A stretch of 64,000 nt of DNA. It comes from Branchiostoma floridae. Its lineage: Eukaryota; Chordata; Leptocardii; Amphioxiformes; Branchiostomatidae. The notes beneath the pieces are model-generated. The model was given only the letters and a program-made list of their open reading frames with translations. It did no database searches and was not told where the DNA came from. This document shows, one piece after another, positions 1 to 12,158 of this stretch; the stretch's first letter is position 1, and the number at the start of each line of letters is the position of its first letter. The stretch lies in the NCBI RefSeq assembly GCF_000003815.2, contig NC_049996.1, positions 3,238,841 to 3,302,840 on the forward strand. The letters run 5' to 3'. The position numbers and the translations under genes were made by a program.

Positions 1-317
1 ACAAGATTCTCAAGGAACTCGGGGAAAACATATTTAAGAAGATACGTACTTGAGGTAAGTACAACATGTTGAACGTGTTTTAAACAGCTGTGTTCACATT
101 GTGTACAATTGTACGTAAACCTAAGGTCAACAAGTCTTTGTGTCGGATCATTTCTCGTTTTATATGTCTAGTATGACAATGTTTGGAAAAGGTTGTGACA
201 TTTGTAGGTTGTGAAGTTTTTTGTGTCATAATTTCATCCCTCTAAAGCTAAAAACAGTCGTTAAAATAGATTAGACGGTAGATAAGAAAATGTTAACAGT
301 TCCAAAGTCTATTATGA

Positions 318-460
318 TCGGTCGACCTTGTGTAAATTTACTGTGACATCGGCTTTTACTGTTTTCCTAGGTTGACCTGGTGTGTAATTTTATTGTGACA
401 CCGGTTCCTTTTTTGCTCGGTTGACCTGGTGTGTAATGTTACTGTGACACCGGTTCTTTC
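318..460. repeat. Tandem repeat, about 3 copies of a 50-60 bp unit
   Basis: Three copies of GGTYGACCTKGTGT followed by ACTGTGACAYCGG-like text, separated by T-rich spacers. Each copy holds a TGACC/TGACCT half-site. Origin unknown. Confidence 0.8.
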
Positions 461-484
461 AAATTTTCCATGATTCTTTCCCGA

Positions 485-645
485 TACCCTGGGATCCAGC
501 CGGGATTGGGCAGCTAGGGCAGTTTAGCGATAACTCCTTCAGGCTTAAACTCCCCCGGAGCACTTATGTGAGTTCTGCGGGCTGACTGCCTTGGATCCCC
601 GAACAAAAGTCGCTAGCTACCCGGTCCTGTCTGGCTCCCAGGGTA
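485..645. mobile_element. Foldback MITE, 161 bp, hAT-like duplication
   Basis: Ends TACCCTGGGATCCAGCC and (reverse complement of the right end) TACCCTGGGAGCCAGAC, flanked by the direct repeat CTTTCCCGA (476-484 and 646-654). Terminal inverted repeats with an 8-9 bp target duplication fit a nonautonomous hAT element. No ORF. Confidence 0.8.
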
Positions 646-1441
646 CTTTCCCGACAACCCGTATAGAACTAACACATGTTCAAAATTCATACAACAATGT
701 TTAAAAATCATTTTCCCCTGAGCCCTTTCTTTATATAAAGTCATATATTTTGTGATCTGCAAAGACCGACAAAAAGATGGCGGTAGGTGTTAAGATTCCA
801 ACAAAACGATGCCTTCGCCCACGTACATAATTTAGGAAACAGCTCAGGTAGAATTCGTGGGCGACGCTTACTACATTCCTGGTGAAATTTTAAACTCCTC
901 CGCTCAACTTTGTTTTTATACAGAAGCTTGTCAACTCTACCAAAGGGACAACAGGCACTCCAAACTTGTTGAACACTCGCCATTTGGTATGTAAAATATA
1001 TCTTCACAAGATTCTTTTAGAATCAAATCTCGAAGGCATAACAGCACTGCTCTGGAACAAAGCCTTACTTTGACAAAGAATCTATCAAATTTGTACCAAA
1101 AACACGGTAGTCATTAAAGTGCACTCTATGTTTATCGTATATTGTACTGTGTTTGTTAATGATAGAAATATCATATTTAGTTCATAAAGAAAGTAGATTC
1201 TATCACTTAAGACATATGAGAGACTGGGTAGCCAAAACATTAAATGATTGATTTATTTTCTTCATGCGTTTTGACAAACCGACTATTACTAAACCAATAC
1301 AAGCCCGAAAATTTTTACCATTTCTAAGAAGCGAGAAGAAGCGAATTTGCATACATGTACTATAGTAGATCGTTGATACATTAATACATAATATATTTTG
1401 TCCCTTGTGCGACCTGCACGTAGCCCTGTTGGGCAAAAAGT

Positions 1442-2180
1442 NNNNNNNNNNNNNNNNNNNNNNNNNNNNNNNNNNNNNNNNNNNNNNNNNNNNNNNNNNN
1501 NNNNNNNNNNNNNNNNNNNNNNNNNNNNNNNNNNNNNNNNNNNNNNNNNNNNNNNNNNNNNNNNNNNNNNNNNNNNNNNNNNNNNNNNNNNNNNNNNNNN
1601 NNNNNNNNNNNNNNNNNNNNNNNNNNNNNNNNNNNNNNNNNNNNNNNNNNNNNNNNNNNNNNNNNNNNNNNNNNNNNNNNNNNNNNNNNNNNNNNNNNNN
1701 NNNNNNNNNNNNNNNNNNNNNNNNNNNNNNNNNNNNNNNNNNNNNNNNNNNNNNNNNNNNNNNNNNNNNNNNNNNNNNNNNNNNNNNNNNNNNNNNNNNN
1801 NNNNNNNNNNNNNNNNNNNNNNNNNNNNNNNNNNNNNNNNNNNNNNNNNNNNNNNNNNNNNNNNNNNNNNNNNNNNNNNNNNNNNNNNNNNNNNNNNNNN
1901 NNNNNNNNNNNNNNNNNNNNNNNNNNNNNNNNNNNNNNNNNNNNNNNNNNNNNNNNNNNNNNNNNNNNNNNNNNNNNNNNNNNNNNNNNNNNNNNNNNNN
2001 NNNNNNNNNNNNNNNNNNNNNNNNNNNNNNNNNNNNNNNNNNNNNNNNNNNNNNNNNNNNNNNNNNNNNNNNNNNNNNNNNNNNNNNNNNNNNNNNNNNN
2101 NNNNNNNNNNNNNNNNNNNNNNNNNNNNNNNNNNNNNNNNNNNNNNNNNNNNNNNNNNNNNNNNNNNNNNNNNNNNNNNN
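1442..2180. other. Assembly gap (739 N)
   Basis: Unknown sequence immediately 5' of the miR-34 cluster. More hairpins or a promoter may be inside. ORFs called across it are artefacts. Confidence 1.
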
Positions 2181-2207
2181 AATTCTTCAGTATGAATTGA
2201 GGTGTGG

Positions 2208-2278
2208 TTGTGAGGCAGTGTGATTAGCTTGCCGTCTGATTATGACGTCGCGGCAGCTACTCGCCCTGCCCTCTCAAA
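2208..2278 (+). ncRNA. mir-34: miR-34-family precursor hairpin 1
   Basis: 5' arm starting about 2213 carries the family seed GGCAGTG and the downstream ATTAGCTTGCCG core; the 3' arm at 2251-2272 pairs with it (GCCG/CGGC, TTAGC/GCTA, GAGG/CCTC) across a loop of about 16 nt. The first nucleotide is A where the other copies have T. The hairpin sits 28 nt after the 739-nt N gap. Confidence 0.8.
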
Positions 2279-3321
2279 CACACCTGTGCCACATCGTACC
2301 AGTGTTCGAGTATTTGGAGTTAATTTGCATATTGGGATGCACTTTTAACTGGTACTTTACCATCTTGTATCTCAGTGGAACCCTAAACTCCAGAAAGGTG
2401 TCTTATTCCCCGATATAGGATACGTTTAGGAAGCAAAAAATGCATACTACTTCACAGTATTACGGTTAAAGTACCCACTAGTCCCGCGTGCATCAAAAAG
2501 TATTCAGTATTCTACTTAACTCCACAAGTAAATTCTTAGAAATCTCAGCAGGTAAAAATCACCGGGAGGACTCAGTTGGCCGGTCGGCGACAGAAGCATC
2601 CAGTGCCGAGGAAATCTAGCCTACAGCCCGAGGTAAGACCGTAGGGCGGTGCCTACAAAAGTGGGGCTTACTGCATGTCCTAGGTATGTGCAAGGAGGTT
2701 GAAAGAGGGTATATGTTTGTGTGTATGCTACAACGTGGTTACTTCAATGTCTTTGGTTTGTGTGTGTTTTCATGACAGCTGTTGAGATGGCTGTGATAAG
2801 AGCGGTAGGAAATTGAATATGAAGCAGCTGGTACAATGTTTCGTAAACTATTGTTGAAATTCTATTGTACACTATTGTTGAAATGTCGTTTTTATGGAAA
2901 ACAGGTGGTTTATGTTCTGTGTCTCGGGATAGTCGTAAATGCGTCGTAATTGTGTCGTATGTCTGTCTTGTTACGGAAAAATCTGTCGTATTACAATTTA
3001 CATCCTTGTCAATGGTTGGTTCTGTCACTTTCTGCTTGAAATGCGTCTACTAATTTTGGAACGGTCCTGATACAAGCTCGTTCACACTTCCGAGTACGCT
3101 TGCGCGGCGACGGGATTTGTGGGTAGTATGTCAAAGGTCAAGGCCCCTGACTTGTAAACAATTCTCGACTCGACCATTGTCCAATTTGTAAAACAACCTG
3201 TTTGCTTATAAAAGAATAAAAAGACAAACGAATTTGAGTGAGATGACAGTTAAAAAGGATCACGGAATGCAGATGACACAAGATTCAACCTCTCCGGACC
3301 AAGCGACGACCCCTAACTCTG

Positions 3322-3400
3322 TGTTGTGGTGTGGCAGTGTGAATAGCTGGCCGCGGTGATGTTTGCCGCGACGGCCTCTCTTCACACTACCTTACTACGG
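3322..3400 (+). ncRNA. mir-34: miR-34-family precursor hairpin 2
   Basis: Mature-like arm from 3332 begins TGGCAGTGTGAATAGCTGGC, matching the miR-34 pattern TGGCAGTGT-N-TAGCTGG. The 3' arm (about 3371-3393, with TTCACACTACC) pairs with it, with a CCGCGG/CCGCG-type extension near the loop. Same strand and orientation as its neighbours. Confidence 0.88.
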
Positions 3401-3971
3401 CACGGAATAACGGCGAACAACAACTCATCGGAACATCCAAGAGGAAAATGACTTCAACATTGTTTTGCACATCTTTTACTAACTTACACATGTCACAAGT
3501 ATGAAGTTCGCATCATTTACCAGAAAAGTCACCGGAGCATCAAACAGGAAAATAATCTTCAACATTTACGTAATGTATGCATAGGTTTGCACATCTTTTA
3601 CCTACTTACACATGTCATAAGTTTAAAATTCCTACCATTTACCACTTAAGAATTATGACACTTTCGAATTGATTATGCAAAGTTATTGGAGCATCCAATA
3701 ATAACGGGGAGCAGATTGATATTGTATTTTTTTCATTCATTTATGTACAATTAGTATAATATACGTTGTAGGTATTTACGTTACATATACAGTATGTAAA
3801 CATGTAAAATATACATTTTACGCATGCAAAATAACTGTGTTGAGATACTGATAATAACTCTACTTGAATCATACAATTTTGAAACCTATGCTTTTTATTC
3901 CTTGTCATAATATAGACATTATGATATATCAAATTAAGAGGTTAGAATTTCCTTTGGTATATCCAAACCTC

Positions 3972-4048
3972 GTGCAGCCATCTGGCAGTGTTGTTAGCTG
4001 GCCGCTAGGAGTCGCTCTTTAGGCCCTCTATCAACGCTGCCCTACGGA
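3972..4048 (+). ncRNA. mir-34: miR-34-family precursor hairpin 3
   Basis: 5' arm from 3983 begins TGGCAGTGTTGTTAGCTGGC, the closest of the set to canonical miR-34 (TTAGCTGG core). The 3' arm GGCCCTCTATCAACGCTGCC (4022-4041) pairs with it across a loop of about 17 nt. Confidence 0.9.
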
Positions 4049-4721
4049 AGCGCGACACGTCATCATGTAAATATTTTAAAGCCAATATTGGACCAATGAG
4101 GTTCCACCTAAGATAAAACCTCCATGGTTAAACATAAGAAACAAGTAGTATGTAATCTTTATTGACACATCAAAACTACCGCGACTTTCGCAAGTATAGT
4201 CTATATATACATACAGACAATTGGATACAAATGGATGGACAAAACGTTATATGAAAATATCAGCATGTTGAGTTTAAAATATCGTTTACATTACTGGTTC
4301 TAAGGCCAAATATTGTTTGACATATTTATATATTTGTACACAGTCAAGGGTTATCTCCTTCTAGAATGTTATCAAATTCATCTATGCGATGGAATGTATC
4401 GAATTCTTTTGAACAAGCCGCAAGAAAGTTGAACAGTTTTGTGCGTTTATCATCGTATCTTGAACAATCCATTATAAAGGGATATATGTTCGTTTTCAAT
4501 CTATATAGCTAATTTGGACAGGATGGACAAAAACCTCCGGTAAATTAGAATTTTATGATATCTACCAATTTCAACGTGTAGTTTGTGACTACAGATTTTT
4601 ACCTTAAGAATTTTCAAAATTATGTATATACAAAAGGTAAATTCGAAATGTATCTCTTCTTTTGTGGTCTTAGTTTAAACTTGTTTGAAGCACAATCTTC
4701 AAAGAAATAAGGGCTGGTTAC

Positions 4722-4801
4722 CTGTGTGTTGCTGTGGCAGTGTGGATAGCTGGCCGTTTCTAATATAACAGCCACTGTACACACTCCCGTAATAACACAC
4801 G
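4722..4801 (+). ncRNA. mir-34: miR-34-family precursor hairpin 4
   Basis: 5' arm from 4735 begins TGGCAGTGTGGATAGCTGGC; 3' arm 4769-4790 contains CCACTGTACACACTCCCG. The lower stem extends with TGTGTGTT at the 5' side against AATAACACAC at the 3' side, a strong Drosha-type stem. Confidence 0.9.
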
Positions 4802-5307
4802 GACTTACAAAGCGGAGAGGGAAATGAAGAAAACTTCTTAATACGCAAAGGTGACACAGACGAAACATATCGATAACGTCTGGCCGTTTCTAAAATCATA
4901 TCCAGTTGCTTGAATTACTGTTTTTGGTGTAGTTTACTAGTATTACCTGAATGTCAAACCTTCATTGACGTTACTTTTCACTGTTTGATAGCTCATTTGA
5001 ATAGCCTTTATGAAATAGGAACAACACAAATAAAGAAGCCTTCGTAAATTTTATTTACTATTACATAATTCTTCTTATGTGTTTTATGATAATGTAAATA
5101 TATTATTTCATATTTTTGTATTGTACACCTTAGAAGTTGAGCTGTCATCCTGAGAATATTAGAATGACTAACAAATTTGCTGGTTGACTTCGAGCTCAGT
5201 TCACAATCACCGAATGTAGTGGGCACTTCTACCTGCACATGTAATTACACCTAGAAATCGTACTTTGCCGAGAGTGGATCAATAAAAGATGCAGAAATTT
5301 GACGTTT

Positions 5308-5470
5308 TGCTGCAGTGCCATAACAAGCCGCTAGCGGGCCCAAACCTATATTATAGAAAGTCCCACGTCAAGACCTACCCACATATCAAATATCAAGACA
5401 ATCCACCAAGGCTTTCTTGAGTTATCGTGTTGACAAAAACACACACACAGACTAACACACAAAACGCACA
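5308..5470. repeat. Dispersed repeat with AC-rich tail, copy A
   Basis: Shares AAGACCTACCCACATATCAA, TATCAAGACAATCCA and TTATCGTGTT with 61450-61620, followed by an (AC)n-like tail. This looks like the conserved 3' tail of a retroposon. Family not identified. Confidence 0.7.
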
Positions 5471-5627
5471 AACGCTAGCGCTCACAAAAACATGGTCTTC
5501 TTGACCCGGAGGGCATTAGAAACTCAGCCGTGGAAGACAATCATTTGTCAGCGAATTTTCCTGATTTGGACGCCTAGAACGTCTGTAGAAGTCGCCATTT
5601 ACAGAAAGTGAATCAGCAAAGAATCGA

Positions 5628-5709
5628 GCCCGCCAGTTTGGCAGTGCGCGCCTACAGCTGACCCGGTATGACCTCACGGGCCACTGTACACACTCCCAGC
5701 CGGGCGGGC
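5628..5709 (+). ncRNA. mir-34: Divergent miR-34-family hairpin 5
   Basis: Seed TGGCAGTG at 5639, but the arm continues CGCGCCTACAGCTG, which pairs with the 3' arm (5681-5698, CCACTGTACACACTCCC, identical to that of hairpin 4) only if a 4-nt CGCC bulge is left unpaired. The lower stem is strong (GCCCGCC at 5628 against GGCGGGC at 5703). The bulge in the mature arm may alter Dicer products or mean decay. Confidence 0.65.
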
Positions 5710-6057
5710 CAATACACGACCAGGACTCCTTCACAAGGACGAGTATATAATTCAAACGTGCCAAAAAACGGTAAGTTCAAATCACACAATATTGTGCAAT
5801 GTTACGAGGTGCATTGAACGAAGGATTGCTCCAGTACTAGTCTTTTGGTTCCAGATATAGCATAGGGGGCAATGATGCTATGAACTTCTGCCTGTTCTCT
5901 CTCTCCGGACCTCGTTTTAGTTACTCCAACAAGGACGTCCTTGACTCTACATAGCGCCTTCACAGCAAATATGCAATTAACAGTAAGCAACAGACAATTA
6001 TACACATACAGAGGTTATCACATACAGGATTTGCGGCTGGCCTAGCTAGACCCCTTA

Positions 6058-6568
6058 GGCCGCAGCAAGTAAATTTTATGGAGGACATCCTCTGCAGACT
6101 GCAAAATTAATGAGATGAGATGGATGAAAAAAAACGAGATGGGTAAAAAAAAACAAAATGCCTAAATTAGACATCATAAACGTCGTAACATGATTTGATG
6201 TGACAAAACGTGACATCACAACTAACAAAGTGTTCATTCCTGGATGAAAGAAGTGAAGTAGTATAGTAAAAGTAATACTAGCGTAGTACACTGGTATCAC
6301 CTACCAAGCTGGCAACTACAGTCATGGCTTCCATATTGGTGGCACTTTTACAACTATCCAACAAGTTTCACTTCTGCAACTACAGTCATGGCTACCTCCC
6401 TAGTGCTACTTCTACAAGTATGATTGCTAGTATTAGGCTACAACACCTTTGCCTATTTCGGTCTATCTGAAAATCCCCGAAGAGGGAAAACGTTCTTGCT
6501 TATTTCTGAAATCAGGCAAAAATTAATGAGCGCGCTGATGTCATCCATAAAACTAACTTGCTGTGGCC
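6058..6568. mobile_element. PIF/Harbinger-type MITE, copy A
   Basis: Ends GGCCGCAGCAAGTAAATTTT and, at the right, TAACTTGCTGTGGCC, flanked by TTA (6055-6057 and 6569-6571). A 3-bp TWA duplication is the PIF/Harbinger hallmark. The interior shares blocks (CATGGCTTCCATATTGG, TGGCACTTTTACAACTATCC) in inverse orientation with the copy at 56139-56681. No transposase ORF. Confidence 0.85.
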
Positions 6569-6571
6569 TTA

Positions 6572-8860
6572 TCAGAACAAATTGGGTACGGTATGTACTC
6601 CTGTGCGTGTTTTGACTTCTTCGAGCGCTTGTAGCAAATTATCCGTCTCAAAGTCAAGGTCATACCGTCCCGATTTGAACTTCAAAGTGTTCAGTGAAGT
6701 TCAAGGCCACAGACGAGAGCCTTGAGATAATAAATGAATCTAATTAAATCTACGTTGTCCAATATGAAGTTTTCAACGCGAACTTGAAACCGCCGCTAAA
6801 ATTTTTCCTTGTACAGTAAAATCTTACATGGCAGTTTCTACGAACTTAGAACAGTCGCCAAACCACGAATACATAATGTTTTACATACCAAGAAAATAAA
6901 TCCACTCTAACATTTTAGCTTTTACAGTAAAATCTCGAAGTGTGTAGCCTCTGTTGCCATCCTAATGTGTAGAGGTATAAATGAGGCCTCTTGTATTTGG
7001 TGACAGCAAAACGTTGAAAAGAAGCCGGAAGACAATTGAAATAATGTAAACAGCACTAGAAATATAACATTTTCGAGAAAATGCAGGACATTTTCCTCCC
7101 AGTAATTTGCCTTTTGCGAAACCAACAAATGTAGGCTTTACCGTATCGTTAACATGTAATAATCAACGTAGGTTTTGCTATATAGCAAACCTGTGATATT
7201 TGCTGTAACAGTTTATATTTCTGTCATTTTTGCTGTAATAGCTAACACTTGGTTCATACATGTATTTGCTGTAACAGATTAAATGTTGAAGTCACTGATA
7301 CCGAAGACCTGATTGGTTCATGGCAGATTGAGAAGAAAAGAAGAGTGAAGAACACACCAACAAAAACAATATGTCTTTCTTTGGGGGAACATAAAAGTCA
7401 CCCGATGTAAGATCCTGTTTATATAAAGAAAGAGGAAGTAAAACCGCATTGACATCATCGGGTATTCCCCTTGTTGGAAACAATGTAGACTGTGATCTCA
7501 TTCAAAAGGAAGCTATCATAATCCGGTATGGACGACGGCCAGAAAAGGGGCAGGGGGACTCTGTGGTACAACTGTAAACTTTATTGCAAAATCAACATGG
7601 CAATATTGCATTGCATAATGTTTGCCTCGTTCAGTATTGCAGGGATAAAGATTTAAAATACTAACAGCCAACGTGAAAAGTTTATAAATTTGGCATGAAC
7701 AATTAATGGAGTGTTCAAAGAGATGGACATGGGCATGGACATGGCTAAAGTTCTTATGATTAAGGAGTTCTTGCTTGTGTCTGTTAGTATTGATTAAGGA
7801 GGTTTAGTCCCACACGACGGCCGAGGTTACAAAGCGCGTACGGCTTACTGCGTTGGAGGTTTATGCGCGGTATAAGCGCAGTACGTCGTTAGTCGGGGAA
7901 GAATCGAAAGCAATGGTTTAAATACATAAAGCCGTGGTCACAAAGCTCGCAGAACATGTTTCCACCTTGTACTTGCAATTAGCCTCCGGGCATGAACATG
8001 CAAAATAAACTGTATCAGTATTTCTTTTATTACTTGAAGTATCACTCTTTGCATTACCTTAGTTGTTTTGTAGACCAATGGATTGTTAACTGTCTGTAAT
8101 TTCTTTTTAGTTATCAATAAAATGACTTAGAAAACGACTATTCGTGCGTATTGAAGAAAAGTAGTTCCCCCTTCATAAAGTTTTGTTCACGTAAAATGCT
8201 ACGTATACTACCAGTTGAACTACAGGTTCTTCAATTCACGTAAAATGTGACATGCCTAAAAAGCGATCTACTTGTTCTAACAGATTTGTTTTTATTCTTG
8301 ACGGTACCAAATTGGACACACATAAATACATAATCATAAAATGTGTAGAATTTGATGATGTCAAAAATTATTATGGACTTCAAAAAGGCTTTGGCAGCCA
8401 CAAAAACAAGACCTACGTCGACGCTAGCCCCCAAACGAAACGTTCAACGCTCCATTTAAGGACCTACAGTTAATACCCCGGACACTGTAAACGTGTGGAC
8501 CGCTAAAAACATCGTTTGATCCCGTTAATGTCTGGTAACATGAACTCCTGAGGAGGGCAGACGGAATGGCGCCAGTTGGAAAGGTCATGACCTGAACACA
8601 CGGGGGCAGTCTACCCGACCATACCTCTAGTCAAGTGGCGGGAAACTGTCCGAGCAGGTGGACGGGAAAAATTCCATCGGGATTCCATCGGGAGCTTCTC
8701 CCTATGTCGACGGGGCTGGGAGTGTAGCCCGCCCGCCAAGGTCATTAGCGCTCCCCGGTGAATTGTTACGGGGTTGTGCTGAGAAAAGCCAGGCTAACAC
8801 TAACAGAAACAGGCCAATGTTAAGGTTAACCTCCGACCCAAACCTCTGTTTGTAGAATAG
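6572..8860. other. Intergenic, no gene seen
   Basis: Short ORFs only. Contains three spaced TTTGCTGTAAYAG repeats at 7195-7280 and GC-richer patches at 7800-7900 and 8500-8850, without splice-supported exons. Confidence 0.5.
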
Positions 8861-8869
8861 GTGACGTTT

Positions 8870-9152
8870 GTTTATTTTTCATTCATTTGTTCGTTCCAAA
8901 AATCACATGTTCATTCATTCACTTTCATTCCATTTTCGTTCGTTCAAAAAGTCACCCATTCATTTCTTCATTCTTTCCTTCCTTTTTGTTCGTTCAAAAA
9001 TTCACCCACCCATCTATCCATCCATCCATTCCTTTTTTTTCGTTTAAAATGTCACCCATTCATTCATTCCTTTATTCACTCACTCATTTCTACCTTCCTT
9101 CCTTCCTTCCTTCATTCATTCATTTACTCACTCACTCACTCATTCATTCGTG
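8870..9152. repeat. Degenerate CATT/CCTT microsatellite with higher-order unit
   Basis: Long (CATT)n, (CTTC)n and (ACTC)n runs. A larger unit of about 60 bp recurs four times, starting TCGTTCAAAAAGTCACCCA or near variants. The Ser/His/Phe-rich ORFs across it are translation of the repeat. Confidence 0.9.
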
Positions 9153-9829
9153 TGTATTGAAAACAATCTGGCATCTAGTCTGTGTAACACAAACTCCGCT
9201 GTCCCTGCGTGGGCCGGCGGATGTTTGGCGGGCTGCTATAAGCGAGATTTAATCAGGCTATCTGGCATCCAGGTTTTTATAAAGTTCTATGTTGAGTAGA
9301 CAATTCTATCCACGTTTCAGCCACCTGTTTTAAACTCTCTATGGACCAATTTGGTGAAACAAGAATGCCCGGATGTACAGACGATACTAGCGGCTGGGTG
9401 GTCCAAACTCTTAATATGTACTTCAAAGCCTAGTCGGAACCCTCAAAAACACATTCTCCCTACCACAGACACTGGTGATATCACGTTCCAGTGTCGTTAG
9501 TAGCACTGTGAGGGGGTGGGCGGTAGGAAAGTCGAGAGAGTGGGGGCTAATTTTGGGCGCGAATGTTTGTGGTGAGAGTAGACCCGCCGACACCAGAGGT
9601 CAGGCCCGGGCGGACCTCCCAAGTGTGTGGGAAAAATCGTGTGTGGAGTTAGCCTCTACCAGGCTCCACAGGACGCTGGAAAAATGGTGAAAATCGCAAA
9701 ATAGACAGGTTAGAACACACCTTGCCAAGGAGTACATTAGCAAAAAGTTAAATTCTCCAAGCTGATCCTACGGTAGCATAAGACAGTATCAAAAGTTGGT
9801 AGAAAAGTGAAGCCGGTCTAGGAGTGTGT

Positions 9830-10050
9830 ATGCTACCGGTGACCGCCTGACTCCCTTTGACCGGCTATACTCCTTTGTCAGCTTTTATACTAATAACTTA
9901 TGGCACCGTAGGATCTGCTTGGATATTACAAAAATTGTACTGTACACTCTTTTGTCAGCTAACTCCTCTGGCATGTTGTTATCTGTCTATTTAGCCAATT
10001 TCTACTATTTTTTCAGCGACCTGAGGATCCGATGGAGCCTGGTAGAAGCT
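9830..10050. repeat. Dispersed repeat, copy A
   Basis: Shares TTTTTCAGCGACCTG then GAGCCTGGTAGA, and the CCGGCTATACTCCT type opening, with 48770-48875. Unclassified family. The flanks (9153-9829 and 10051-11761) show no gene. Confidence 0.55.
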
Positions 10051-11769
10051 AGTTAGGGTTGGTATTTATCGTTTGGGTGTTATTATAGCGAATGAAACTC
10101 CTGACACAGGTACATGTATTGTACATTTTTTAACAACTTGTCTTGTACAGGTCACAAACAAAGATATTGTTTTACAAACATACATGTACAACACATATTG
10201 GTACGGGTTTTGCGTAGTCTTTCATATAGGTTCGGCTTCTACTTGACTCTTGGTAATAGCGTCAGCAAAAATGTAGGATTGTATTATAACGTTATAGTCG
10301 TTGTGTCGAAACGAAAGAGGAATATTCATTTTTCAATGCTTCTCATATATCTAGATATATAAATCATCGATGTGGTTTACTGTCAATATATCAACTAAAT
10401 GAGATATTTCTATCATTAAAATATGTAGTACAATCTTCGATTAAGTGCACTTCATCTTTTACCACATTCGAGGAACAAAATTGTCAGCTTCTTTAAATAT
10501 GGACAAGAATATAGGTTAGGATGGTTATGGATATACTTTTGGCCAAATATACGAAATTATTTTCATAGGAGAAAATGTTTCCTTGTTATCTGTCGATTTT
10601 TCTGATTTTCAAGCAATGATGTAATTAGCGTTCAACCAATGAGAGAGTACCTGCTCGTCACCTGTCAAATATTTGCATTTCTGTGTTTTTATTTTGCATA
10701 TTGGGCTTGGGATCCGTCTATTCGTAGCCGGAGCACTCAAATGCAACGTGGAACGTAAAGGCGCCTGAATGTAGAGTTAAGCGAAACCAACTTGTTGAAA
10801 TACAAAGCCGCTGTCTTCCTGAATTTAGCGAATTCTAAGAACGTTGCCAGCCCCCTCATTCGACATGATTCGTACAGAGGTCGTCGAATTTTGCATAAGT
10901 ACCTTCTTCTACTTCTATAGTGTATTGTGGAAATGACGGAGCTTTACTGTCAATTTTAATCATCGATTCAACCAATGTGAGAGGGGCAATCAGTTGTTCA
11001 ACCAATGAGAGAGCGGCTGCGTGTCAAGAAACATGTAGTTTATGTTTGAATTTTGCATCACTAAGGTTTAACTTGTAAACGTCTATACGTAATTTATGAA
11101 TTTAGGATACTTACCCCCGTTATGTGTCTTTATATGAATGAGAAAATGTTGTTCAAATGACTTCAAGTGATCATACCAAATCTTAGCCAATCACGAACTA
11201 TTTCGTGCTTAATTACGTCATATTATGTTCAAATTTCCCGCCACGATTACGTAATGTCCACAGGTACATCTGTGTGAGCCTCGTCTGATACTTTTGTCAA
11301 AACAAAAAGTGCAGTTTTCTCATAATTCCACGAAAGTTTTTCAAGAAATATTGTGCCGAAATGCTTCGGTAATAACATGGGCAAAGCAGCTGCAAAATGA
11401 GCAAACATATGCCATAGAGACAAGAAAAATATCCGAAAATGGATACAAAAGGAAGAATATATAATTTTTGCATCCATATAATGAAATAAACATGGTCGTA
11501 CCAATCAAAACAGAAAGGTTTATTGTGCAAACATTAGTCGCTATTTTTTTTCTATTTGTAAATATTGTCATGTCTTAATATTTAGTGTCGGAGAATATGT
11601 CACTGCATCAATTGTTATGTATTTTCATTGCGTAAAATAACTCATACAGTCTTTGAACTGCATTAGTTGACTGCAATGTTGTATTAGTGACTTGTAAATA
11701 AACCGATTTAAATTCATGAAAAAATGGCAAGAGACTCAGGGATCTTGACGATCTCTTCTACCTCCCGAT

Positions 11770-12150
11770 TAGGAGTGGGTACCAGTGCGGTGTAAGGAAA
11801 AAACGGACCTGAAAAAAAAATCGGTGGACCGGATGCTGGACCTCAGTATTAAAATATGATCAGTCATTCACACGTTTTTGGGCTTACTGGTCGAAGAAAA
11901 TAACAAGAGCGAAGTAAAGTAGAGTCTATAGTCATTTCTAACAAGCTTTTAAAGCCAATCGTACAGAGACAGTTAGCCTTGTAGGATTTTAAAACGCCAG
12001 TGGGAGTCGAATACTCCTAAAGTCAGATTTCTTTGTAGTGAAATGGACAATTGTATGAGTATCGTCCATTCACAAGTTTCACATACTGAATCAGGTCCAT
12101 GTTCAGGTCCGTACCTGGACCTGAATTTTCTGTACCGGTACCCACCCCTA
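11770..12150. mobile_element. Nonautonomous hAT-like element, 381 bp
   Basis: Ends TAGGAGTGGGTACC and GGTACCCACCCCTA are inverted repeats, flanked by CTCCCGAT (11762-11769) and CTCTCGAT (12151-12158), an 8-bp duplication with one mismatch. The interior is shared with the fragment at 59844-60475 (GGACCGGAT, CATTCACAAGTTT, AATCAGGTCCA). Confidence 0.8.
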
Positions 12151-12158
12151 CTCTCGAT

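Noticed and set aside
1398-2223. Long plus-strand ORFs of 265 and 272 codons
   Set aside because: They run through the N gap; only a few real codons exist at each end.
8861-9252. Ser/His/Phe-rich ORFs of 99 and 121 codons
   Set aside because: CATT/CCTT simple repeat.
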